Origin: Candidatus Thorarchaeota archaeon
GTDB lineage: Archaea > Asgardarchaeota > Thorarchaeia > Thorarchaeales > Thorarchaeaceae
Reading direction: 5' to 3'
Length of the DNA: 5,435 nucleotides
Assembly (NCBI GenBank): GCA_016841005.1
Contig: JAEORG010000169.1
Location: 1 to 5,435 of the forward strand
The translations under genes were made by a program, and so were the position numbers. Shown piece after piece: positions 1 through 5,435 of this stretch. Below the pieces are notes generated by a model that searched no databases, was not told the origin of the DNA, and saw only the letters and a list, made by a program, of their open reading frames with translations. How positions within the stretch are numbered: position 1 is the first letter of the stretch; the number at the start of each line of letters is the position of its first letter.

Positions 1-321
1 CATATTGATTCAATTCTCAATGATGCATTTTCAAATCACGAGTTAGCCTATGCTGGTGTAATTGATGCAAGTGGAATGATGGTTGCAGGAAATATACCCG
101 AAAATCATCTTTCTTTAATTCAGGAGGAACTGATTCGTGAGGCTGTCAAGCCATCAACAGACATAGTTCCCATGGCATACAACGTGTTAGGCTATGAGGT
201 ACAAATTCTTCGAGTCCATTCGCTAACCGTAATTGCAGCCCCACACAAAGACGGAAGTAGGGTTGCAGCAAAAACAGCTGCAAGCGAGATTGGCCAGAGT
301 CTTAGTGAGTCATTTTCATAA
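1..321 (+). CDS. Roadblock/LC7-like domain protein, 3' part (5' end outside window)
   Basis: The frame is open from the first base, so the gene starts upstream; 106 residues are visible before the TAA at 319-321. The pattern fits the roadblock/LC7 (longin-like) fold: a hydrophobic strand followed by a turn (AYAGVIDASGMMVAG, about residues 17-31), a helix (LSLIQEELIREAV), two further strands (YEVQILRVHSLTVIAAP), then a C-terminal helix rich in Ala and Ser. Proteins of this fold are non-catalytic dimerising scaffolds that bind small GTPases (MglB, LAMTOR) or dynein components, and they are numerous in Asgard archaea. No GTPase gene is visible here to name a partner. A TPR-like gene follows 49 bp downstream on the same strand. 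The family call rests on the strand/helix pattern and the ID.SG.M.A turn, not on a diagnostic residue, so another longin-like protein is possible. Confidence 0.65.
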   Translation, partial: HIDSILNDAFSNHELAYAGVIDASGMMVAGNIPENHLSLIQEELIREAVKPSTDIVPMAYNVLGYEVQILRVHSLTVIAAPHKDGSRVAAKTAASEIGQSLSESFS

Positions 322-334
322 TCTGATATAACAT

Positions 335-340
335 CTATAA
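335..340 (+). promoter_or_regulatory. Possible box A (TATA) element before the TPR-like gene
   Basis: CTATAA lies about 30 bp upstream of the ATG at 371, with a second AT-rich run (GATATAA) at 325-331. The spacing would suit an archaeal promoter with a very short leader. This agrees with the weak Shine-Dalgarno-like sequence before that gene. AT-rich hexamers are common in this DNA, so the call is weak. Confidence 0.25.
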
Positions 341-370
341 GCATTGGATTAGAAAGTGACATGAAAGATA

Positions 371-1036
371 ATGAAACCCACAGATGCAATTTCTAAGGCT
401 GAAAAAATAATCGAGAATGCCATATGGGAGTCTGAGGAGAAACAGGACTGGGAATGGGAGCTTGAAGAATACAGAAAGGCAACAGAGATTTTAACAGGAC
501 TTAAAGAATTGTCTAGCGAGATTGAATTAGATAGAAAACGAGTACTTGCGTTTTGTCTGATGAGAATAGATGAAGCGCTTGTTAAATTAGACCGAACAGA
601 AGGCGCTGTCCGCAGAGCACAAGAATCGCTTGATTTGGCAACTCAATCAGGTGACTCTGTACAGATAGCTCGATCAAAACTTGCTCTCGGGATACGTCTA
701 ATGAAAGAAGGTGACCTTACTGAGGCAGAGTCGCATTTCGGAGAAATAATCAAAGATGGGTTAGATAGTGATGAATCAGAGATGAAACAAGTTGTTGGAT
801 GGACTCTGTTAGTTCGCGCTAATATCCTAAAGGGAAAAAGTCTCTACAATCAAGCACTCATTGTTGCGCAAGATGCTGCTGGTGTTCTTTCTGGCATCAA
901 CAATTATGCAGGATTATCACAAGTATATTCTTTGATATCAAAATTACACTATGATATCGGGAATCCAGATGACGCAGAGGCTTCTCTAGAGATGAGTAAA
1001 TCCTTTGCTGAGAAAGCCAAGAAACATCGTCAATAA
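371..1036 (+). CDS. TPR-like all-helical repeat protein
   Basis: The 221-residue product is predicted to be entirely helical, soluble and acidic, with no signal peptide or membrane segment. From about residue 54 it shows four helical hairpins of roughly 40 residues (about 54-95, 96-135, 139-178 and 179-218). They carry TPR-like patterns of small and aromatic residues, such as the ALGIRLMKEGDLTEAESHF and LISKLHYDIGNPDDAEASL stretches, where G-[DN]-x-x-x-A-x-x matches the turn and second-helix signature. Residues 1-53 are a charged helical lead-in rich in Trp and Glu. The unit is longer than the classic 34-residue TPR, so the repeats are divergent. TPR arrays are protein-docking scaffolds and there is no catalytic motif. 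The ATG at 371 is used because the ATG at 361 is in another frame and ends quickly. It follows the roadblock gene by 49 bp, so the two may work together, but this is only positional. Confidence 0.75.
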   Translation: MKPTDAISKAEKIIENAIWESEEKQDWEWELEEYRKATEILTGLKELSSEIELDRKRVLAFCLMRIDEALVKLDRTEGAVRRAQESLDLATQSGDSVQIARSKLALGIRLMKEGDLTEAESHFGEIIKDGLDSDESEMKQVVGWTLLVRANILKGKSLYNQALIVAQDAAGVLSGINNYAGLSQVYSLISKLHYDIGNPDDAEASLEMSKSFAEKAKKHRQ

Positions 1037-1106
1037 GGAACCATCCTACGAAAGACAAAAGTAGGCCATCTTTAGACCGTCAATCTGAAATCCAGAGGTT
1101 ATTGAC

Positions 1107-1736
1107 ATGCGTATTATCGGTATTTGTGGGTCTCCTAAAAAAGAAAAGTCGAACACGCGTTTTCTATTACAAAAGGCTCTTGATGCTGCTTCAGATGTTC
1201 TATCTGATGGAGCCACCAAATTGGAATCAACTCAACTACTTCCGCTCAGTGATTATGAAATTCGTCATTGCACGGGTTGCGATTCCTGTGTGAGGAAAAA
1301 ACCATGCCCTGAGAGTTCTCATGACGATATGCCAAAATTGGAAGAAAAACTGTTACAGGCTGATGGCATCATTATTGCAGCACCTTCATATTTCACGTCT
1401 GTTCCTGGAATCCTCAAAGACTTCATTGATCGGTCTCGCTACATGAAGATGCAGGAACATCAATTGAAGGACAAGTTCTTTGGTGCCATAACGTATGCTG
1501 GGCTTCGGTATGGTGGTCAAGAGCATGTCATAGATTATCTCAATCGATACGCATTAACCCAAGGAATGATTGTAATTGGGTCCTTAGGTAGTCCTGTCAA
1601 GGATGGAACTTTCGGGTCTGGTGCACTACAGACTGATGAAGGTAGTTGGAGATCTGCTACAGATGATGAATTAGCCATTAGAGGAAGTCAGAAACTTGGT
1701 CAACGAATGGCTGAGCTAATCAAGCGTTTTGAATGA
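1107..1736 (+). CDS. Iron-sulfur flavoprotein (Isf-like, NADPH-dependent FMN reductase/flavodoxin-fold family)
   Basis: The 209-residue protein has a flavodoxin-like fold. It starts with the first strand and FMN-phosphate loop (GICGSPKKEKSNT, residues 5-17). It continues with a compact cysteine motif Cx2Cx2Cx5C (Cys55, Cys58, Cys61, Cys67), a second flavin loop APSYFTSVPGILKDFIDR (92-109) and a GLRYGGQE segment (132-139) where the family often has a Gly-rich flavin-contacting turn. Methanosarcina Isf uses the same cysteine spacing to hold a [4Fe-4S] cluster next to FMN and takes electrons from ferredoxin. The expected role is therefore cytoplasmic electron transfer with FMN plus one cluster. 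The ATG is preceded by GAGGT at 1095-1099, seven bases upstream. The corrinoid adenosyltransferase gene begins 15 bp after the stop, behind a matching GAGGT, so the two are probably co-transcribed. That suggests, without proving it, reduction of cob(II)alamin as the physiological task. Confidence 0.88.
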   Translation: MRIIGICGSPKKEKSNTRFLLQKALDAASDVLSDGATKLESTQLLPLSDYEIRHCTGCDSCVRKKPCPESSHDDMPKLEEKLLQADGIIIAAPSYFTSVPGILKDFIDRSRYMKMQEHQLKDKFFGAITYAGLRYGGQEHVIDYLNRYALTQGMIVIGSLGSPVKDGTFGSGALQTDEGSWRSATDDELAIRGSQKLGQRMAELIKRFE

Positions 1737-1751
1737 TTTGAGGTTCGATTA

Positions 1752-2315
1752 ATGGTCAAACCAAAGACGGCAGGAAGAATACAAGTCTACACTGGAAATG
1801 GAAAAGGTAAGACCACCTGTGCCTTGGGAGCAGGACTCAGAGCAGCAGGTCATGGCCTTGAGGTAATCGTCATTTCTTTCATGAAAGCCAAAGTAGCTTG
1901 GCGAGGTGATGGAGATGATGTCAATTATGGAGAATTCCGAGCAGCAGAAAATATCCCGAACTTAACCATTATTCCAATGGGTCGAGAATCATGGGTTGAC
2001 AAGAAAAATCCTGACCCAATAGATATCAAGATGGCTCAAGATGGTCTTGAGTTAGCTCATGAAATTCTGAGAGATTCGAGATGTGATGTGCTAATCCTTG
2101 ATGAAATCAATGTTGCAGTTGAATGGAATCTCATCACCCTTGAAAAACAATTGGAGTTAATATCCTTACGACCACCCCATATTGAACTGATTATGACTGG
2201 TCGTTATGCCAGAGATGAAGTCATTGAAGTTGCAGATTTAGTAACAGAAATGAGGGAAATCAAGCACTATTACACGAAGGAAAAATCTTCTGCAAGAAAA
2301 GGATTCGAATTCTAA
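1752..2315 (+). CDS. cobO: Cob(I)yrinic acid a,c-diamide / cob(I)alamin adenosyltransferase, CobO/CobA/BtuR family
   Basis: This 187-residue enzyme transfers the adenosyl group of ATP to Co(I) corrinoid, giving adenosylcobalamin or its precursor. Family hallmarks are clear. A P-loop GNGKGKTT lies at residues 15-22 after the strand RIQVYT. A Walker B-like DVLILDE lies at 112-118. IELIMTGRYARDE lies at 144-156 and ADLVTEMREIKH at 161-172. The conserved tail ARKGFEF ends the protein. Trp81 lies in the region corresponding to the FxW segment of Salmonella CobA, which helps make four-coordinate Co(II). The length is close to that of bacterial CobA/BtuR (about 196-200 residues). The start is supported by TTGAGGT at 1738-1744, seven bases before the ATG. 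It lies between a flavoprotein that could reduce the corrinoid and an adenosylcobalamin-dependent mutase that consumes the product. Whether it acts in de novo synthesis, salvage or both cannot be told from this window. Confidence 0.94.
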   Translation: MVKPKTAGRIQVYTGNGKGKTTCALGAGLRAAGHGLEVIVISFMKAKVAWRGDGDDVNYGEFRAAENIPNLTIIPMGRESWVDKKNPDPIDIKMAQDGLELAHEILRDSRCDVLILDEINVAVEWNLITLEKQLELISLRPPHIELIMTGRYARDEVIEVADLVTEMREIKHYYTKEKSSARKGFEF

Positions 2316-2325
2316 TTCTAAATGG

Positions 2326-2353
2326 GTGAATCGAACATTTAATATTCGAACAC
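2326..2353 (+). promoter_or_regulatory. Candidate promoter/operator dyad upstream of the mutase
   Basis: An imperfect dyad, GTG-AA-TCGAA then nine bases then TTCGA-A-CAC, surrounds an AT-rich core ATTTAATATT (2337-2346). That core could be an archaeal box A, with the purine-rich CGAAC before it as a BRE. A start of transcription about 25 bp further on would leave a short leader containing GGAG at 2380-2383, nine bases before the ATG at 2393. The mutase may therefore have its own promoter in addition to read-through from the adenosyltransferase gene. The symmetry overlapping the TATA-like core suggests a repressor site, but no regulator is identified. Confidence 0.35.
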
Positions 2354-2392
2354 TGAAGGAGCTTCTACATACATCTATTGGAGTTGCTTGCG

Positions 2393-4111
2393 ATGGGAGC
2401 AGATAAGGCCGAGAAAACGAATAGCGTTAGCGAAAGTTCTGAGTATCTTGAGGGGCTTGCAAAGGAGAAGACCGACTGGGAAGATGAAACTCTTAAAACT
2501 CATCAAGCAAAACATCCAGACCGTTCAGTTGAATTCATGACAGTTTCAAGCAAGCCTATCGCTAGATTGTACACACCTCTTGATATACCTGATTTTGATT
2601 ATTCAAAGGACTTGGGGTTTCCAAGTCAGTATCCATATACTCGTGGTGTTCAACCTACGATGTACAGAGGCCGACTCTGGACCATGCGCCAGTTTGCAGG
2701 AATGGGTAACGCTGAAGAATCCAACAAGCGGTACAAATTCTTACTCGCGAACGGTCAAACTGGCATCAGCGTCGCTTTTCACCTGCCAACACTATTTGGT
2801 CGAGATTCTGATCACCCATTCTCACTGGGCGAAGTAGGTAAACTGGGAGTGGCTGTTGATACTCTGAAAGATATGGAGATTTTATTTGATGGAATTCCTC
2901 TGGATAAAGTTACTACATCAATGACCATCAATGCACCAGCATCAATACTCCTCTCAATGTATATGGTTGCCGCACAGAAGCAAGGTGTATCATCAGACAA
3001 AATTGGCGGCACAATTCAGAATGATATTTTGAAAGAGTATATGGCTCAGAAGAGCTGGATTTATCCTCCCCAACAGTCAATGCGCCTAATTACCGATATA
3101 ATGGAATATGCAGCAAAGAACATCCCGCGTTGGAACACTATCTCAATATCTGGATATCATATACGAGAAGCTGGTTCTACAGCTGCACAAGAATTAGCCT
3201 TTACATTGGCGAATGGAATGGCCTATGTTCAAGCTGGGATAGATGCCGGACAAGACGTTGATACCTTTGCGCCACGTCTCTCATTCTTTTTCAATGCACA
3301 TAATGACATCTTTGAAGAGGTTGCTAAGTACAGAGCTGCCAGAAGAATCTGGGCTCGAGAAATGAAGGAGCGATTTAAGGCTAAGAAGAAGAGATCTCTT
3401 TGGATGCGTTTCCACACACAAACTGCAGGTTGTTCACTGACTGCGCAACAACCAATGGTAAATGTCGTAAGGACAGCATATCAAGCATTAGCTGCAGTAT
3501 TAGGTGGAACTCAATCATTACATACCAACTCAATGGACGAAGCACTTTGTCTTCCAACGGAAGATGCTGTTCGTATTGCCTTACGTACTCAGCAGGTATT
3601 AGCTCATGAGAGTGGTGTTGTTAACACGATTGATCCCCTTGCAGGTTCGTATTATGTTGAAGCACTGACAAACGAACTTGAGGAAGAAGCATACAAGTAC
3701 TTTGACCAGTTTGATGCTCTTGGTGGTGTCATTCCTGCAATAGAGAAAGGATTTCCACAGCGTGAGATTGCAGAAGCATCCTATAGATATCAAAGAGAGA
3801 TTGAAAACAAGAAACGCATTATTGTTGGAGTGAATGATTTCGTACTTGAAGGCGAAGACCTCACTATTCCAGTTCTCAAAATAGATCCATATGTCGAACG
3901 TCGGCAAGTTGAGAGAACTCGTAAGATTCGTAGAGATCGAAATAACAAGAAGGTGCAAGAATCATTAGATGGACTCCGAAAGGCATCAGAAGGAACAGAG
4001 AATGTGTTGCCGCATGTTGTGAATTGCGTCAAGGCATATGCTACTATCGGTGAGATATGCGATGTCTGGCGAGATGTCTTTGGAGAATGGGATGAGCCTA
4101 AGATTTTCTAG
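2393..4111 (+). CDS. Adenosylcobalamin-dependent acyl-CoA mutase, large (catalytic) subunit; methylmalonyl-CoA mutase family with isobutyryl-CoA mutase-like specificity residues
   Basis: Such enzymes rearrange the carbon skeleton of an acyl-CoA by a radical mechanism. The 572 residues cover the CoA-binding TIM barrel and following linker: [19 protein letters not shown] (about 83-101), [10 protein letters not shown] (206-215), [13 protein letters not shown] (251-263), [20 protein letters not shown], and [11 protein letters not shown]. The sequence ends about where the linker would meet the B12 domain, and no DxHxxG motif is present, so a separate small subunit is required. Against recalled P. 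shermanii MutB numbering (a gap-free offset of 12 from Tyr89 to His244), Tyr243 and His244 are kept as Tyr255 and His256. Tyr89 is Phe101 and Arg207 is Gln219, the pair reported in isobutyryl-CoA mutase. The usually conserved Asp of AFDLPT is His130. The ATG at 2393 is preferred because GGAG precedes it by nine bases; an in-frame TTG at 2378 would add five residues and lacks a well-spaced site. Family is certain, substrate is not. Confidence 0.93.
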   Translation: MGADKAEKTNSVSESSEYLEGLAKEKTDWEDETLKTHQAKHPDRSVEFMTVSSKPIARLYTPLDIPDFDYSKDLGFPSQYPYTRGVQPTMYRGRLWTMRQFAGMGNAEESNKRYKFLLANGQTGISVAFHLPTLFGRDSDHPFSLGEVGKLGVAVDTLKDMEILFDGIPLDKVTTSMTINAPASILLSMYMVAAQKQGVSSDKIGGTIQNDILKEYMAQKSWIYPPQQSMRLITDIMEYAAKNIPRWNTISISGYHIREAGSTAAQELAFTLANGMAYVQAGIDAGQDVDTFAPRLSFFFNAHNDIFEEVAKYRAARRIWAREMKERFKAKKKRSLWMRFHTQTAGCSLTAQQPMVNVVRTAYQALAAVLGGTQSLHTNSMDEALCLPTEDAVRIALRTQQVLAHESGVVNTIDPLAGSYYVEALTNELEEEAYKYFDQFDALGGVIPAIEKGFPQREIAEASYRYQREIENKKRIIVGVNDFVLEGEDLTIPVLKIDPYVERRQVERTRKIRRDRNNKKVQESLDGLRKASEGTENVLPHVVNCVKAYATIGEICDVWRDVFGEWDEPKIF

Positions 4112-4229
4112 GTCGAAGATCTAAATCACTAAATTGCAGTTGACAGAGTGTGTACAAAACAGTTCTAAGCCAACATCAGAATACAACTGGGGTGGTAGTA
4201 AGCGTGCCGCGCGGCCTCCCATCTTTGGT

Positions 4230-4249
4230 CGCAAATATGCAGATTTGTG
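4230..4249. other. Small hairpin in the convergent spacer
   Basis: CGCAAAT (4230-4236) can pair with ATTTGTG (4243-4249), including one G-U pair, around a six-base loop. It lies just after a locally GC-rich stretch containing the perfect palindrome GCCGCGCGGC (4206-4215) in an otherwise AT-rich spacer. It matches no tRNA or known RNA that I recognise and could be chance or part of a transcript end. Confidence 0.25.
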
Positions 4250-4287
4250 CCTATATTTTAGCATAGTGTGCATGTATATAGAAAGAC

Positions 4288-4316
4288 TGGGATTGCGAAA
4301 ACCCATTGCAATCCCA
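4288..4316 (-). terminator. Perfect 9-bp hairpin downstream of the membrane-protein gene
   Basis: TGGGATTGC (4288-4296) and GCAATCCCA (4308-4316) form a perfect nine-pair stem around an 11-base loop. It begins 12 bases past the stop codon of the minus-strand gene, and on that strand it is followed by the U-rich GTCTTTCTATATA. It lies between two convergent genes, where a transcript end or 3'-protecting hairpin is expected. Archaeal termination usually depends on T-runs more than hairpins, so the role is tentative although the inverted repeat itself is certain. Confidence 0.5.
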
Positions 4317-4328
4317 AAGATCAAACTA

Positions 4329-5288
4329 TTATTCATTCTCTTCCTTTAGGCTCCATCCATACTTCGGACCTTCATCAACAATAGTTGTTTCAGTGAGTAT
4401 TGTTTGCAGCTTCATTTCTCTTGCACCAAGTGCTTTTGCTACACGACGAATTGCTCTCTTTGACAAACTAATGAAAATCTCGTTGAAGACCACCACAGGT
4501 AGGATGAGAGTCATAGCAATGAAAGGAATTCCAAGAGTAAAAACAAACGCGCGGAAGTAAAGGAAGATTTCTGTTTCTCCTCCCGCAATAAGAGGAAGAA
4601 AGTGCTGAACGAATGATATGATGGGTATTGCTAGGAGTGTAAAACCAGCCAAAAGATTACTCCACCAACGCCCTACACCTATTGTATCAGGACATCTTCT
4701 TACTCTCAGCTGATCTTCTTTCAAATGCATTACGATTCCTGCATCGTTTAAGATCCAAGTTGGTATGAAAATTGCAAGAACTATTGGGAGCGTGACAAGA
4801 ACCCCCATTATGGGGGTAAGAGCCTGCCACAAGACCTGAGCTGGCGCTGGAACAGTTTCTAAAGCCCTGAATAAGAAACCTATGATAGTTTCCGAAATAA
4901 GCCCTGAGAGTGCTACCGCAAAGATGGCAGGAACAGCAGCTCTTCGTATCATCCGCATACCGCCAAAGTCTCGTCCAGTCTGTATAATATCAAGATCATA
5001 TGCTGTACTACGAACAATTTTTGTTGCAAGTAGAAGTAGACTCGAAATAAAGACCCCAAGGAAAATATACACAATTATTCCTGCTATAGGAATAATCCCT
5101 AAGAGAATTGTCATTTCCTGAGCGATATTTCCAGGGATTAAATCAGTCATGTTATAGGCGACTAAATTATTGAAACCTTCAGCAATTTGTCGTACAACAA
5201 GAAAGGTAAACGCCCAACCAGCTCCTGCAAAAAGGATTGGAAGACCAAATCGAAGCATCTTAGCCATAAAAAACACATCCGACGACAT
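4329..5288 (-). CDS. Uncharacterised polytopic membrane protein (about six transmembrane segments)
   Basis: I do not recognise this 319-residue family. It has about six long hydrophobic segments, near residues 12-32, 60-89, 117-140, 152-182, 209-234 and 240-275. The linkers are short and mostly basic or polar. The two largest non-membrane parts are a loop of about 27 residues between segments 2 and 3 (KIVRSTAYDLDIIQTGRDFG and onward) and a basic then acidic tail (about 276-319). A loop of similar size between segments 4 and 5, WILNDAGIVMHLKEDQLRVR (178-197) then a CPDTIGVGRWW stretch, mixes charged and aromatic residues and looks like a functional site. No transporter, protease or respiratory motif was found. 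No good Shine-Dalgarno site precedes the ATG; Met8 or Met11 are alternative starts. It is convergent with the mutase gene and lies 39 bp downstream of a small basic protein gene on the same strand, possibly one transcript. A membrane location is secure; function is unknown. Confidence 0.8.
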   Translation of the reverse strand: MSSDVFFMAKMLRFGLPILFAGAGWAFTFLVVRQIAEGFNNLVAYNMTDLIPGNIAQEMTILLGIIPIAGIIVYIFLGVFISSLLLLATKIVRSTAYDLDIIQTGRDFGGMRMIRRAAVPAIFAVALSGLISETIIGFLFRALETVPAPAQVLWQALTPIMGVLVTLPIVLAIFIPTWILNDAGIVMHLKEDQLRVRRCPDTIGVGRWWSNLLAGFTLLAIPIISFVQHFLPLIAGGETEIFLYFRAFVFTLGIPFIAMTLILPVVVFNEIFISLSKRAIRRVAKALGAREMKLQTILTETTIVDEGPKYGWSLKEENE

Positions 5289-5327
5289 TGTAGAAATGTA
5301 CTCATAAATGGATGATGTTAGTGGTAA

Positions 5328-5435
5328 TTATTTCTTCTTGTTTTCTTTTTGTGTAGCATCCGCTCTCTGTTCTCTTTCTTTGTCTTTCCAACAATCTAAG
5401 CATAAACGACGTTTAGTGTTCTTTCGTTTACCATA
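5328..5435 (-). CDS. C-terminal end of a small basic CxxC protein, possibly a zinc ribbon (5' end outside window)
   Basis: Reading the minus strand from the window edge gives an open frame of 35 residues ending at TAA (5330-5328). It contains RRLCLDCWKDKERE and a Lys/Glu-rich tail. A CxxC preceded by Arg/Lys and followed by an aromatic residue is typical of the second half of a zinc ribbon or treble-clef knuckle; the first Cys pair would lie outside the window. The frame ends 39 bp before the ATG of the membrane-protein gene on the same strand, a normal gene spacing. The short length limits certainty, and the partner cysteines cannot be seen. Confidence 0.5.
   Translation of the reverse strand, partial: YGKRKNTKRRLCLDCWKDKEREQRADATQKENKKK

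Noticed and set aside
1047..1066. Short inverted repeat CCTAC/GTAGG between the TPR-like and flavoprotein genes
   Set aside because: Only five base pairs with no T-run after it; too weak to call a terminator.
1102..1293. A 63-codon plus-strand frame overlapping the start of the flavoprotein gene
   Set aside because: The flavoprotein frame holds the FMN loop and the cysteine motif and has a well-placed GAGGT; the other product has no recognisable features.
2378..2392. Upstream TTG as the start of the mutase
   Set aside because: The nearest GAAGGAG (2355-2361) is 16 bases from the TTG, too far, whereas GGAG at 2380-2383 is well placed for the ATG at 2393. The five extra residues would make no functional difference.
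3599..4032. Minus-strand open frames of 80 and 119 codons within the mutase gene
   Set aside because: They lie opposite a strongly conserved mutase coding sequence and give Cys/Phe/Ser/Leu-rich products typical of antisense shadows.
4185..4250. Possible tRNA in the GC-rich part of the spacer
   Set aside because: No acceptor stem, no T-loop consensus and no anticodon arm could be assembled on either strand.
4121..4349. Two overlapping 71-codon open frames on opposite strands across the convergent spacer
   Set aside because: Neither has a convincing start with a ribosome binding site, their products resemble no protein, and both run into the end of the membrane-protein gene. They look like chance open frames.

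Overview
The window looks archaeal, possibly from the Asgard group. Base composition is moderately AT-rich and genes are preceded by short GAGGT/GGAG Shine-Dalgarno sites. It holds a roadblock/LC7-type small protein, a fold that is abundant in Asgard genomes, and a stand-alone mutase catalytic subunit of the kind common in archaea. The Asgard placement is an inference from gene content; no rRNA or universal marker gene is present.

Left part (1-1036, + strand): the 3' end of a roadblock/LC7-domain gene is followed by a 221-residue all-helical TPR-like protein. Both look like protein-interaction or signalling components and neither has a catalytic motif.

Middle part (1107-4111, + strand): three genes form a corrinoid-centred cluster. 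They encode an iron-sulfur flavoprotein with the compact Cx2Cx2Cx5C cluster motif, a CobO/CobA-type ATP:corrinoid adenosyltransferase, and the catalytic (large) subunit of an adenosylcobalamin-dependent acyl-CoA mutase. A coherent reading is that the flavoprotein may supply low-potential electrons to make Co(I), the transferase makes adenosylcobalamin, and the mutase uses it. The mutase resembles methylmalonyl-CoA mutase overall. However, at the two best-known substrate-determining positions it carries Phe and Gln (the isobutyryl-CoA mutase pattern) instead of Tyr and Arg, so 'methylmalonyl-CoA mutase' may be the wrong substrate. Its B12-binding small subunit is not in the window.

Right part (4112-5435): a 217-bp spacer with several small hairpins separates the mutase from two convergent minus-strand genes. 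These are an unrecognised protein with about six membrane segments and, upstream of it, the C-terminal end of a small basic protein with a CxxC pair that runs off the window. No rRNA, tRNA, CRISPR array or insertion sequence was found.
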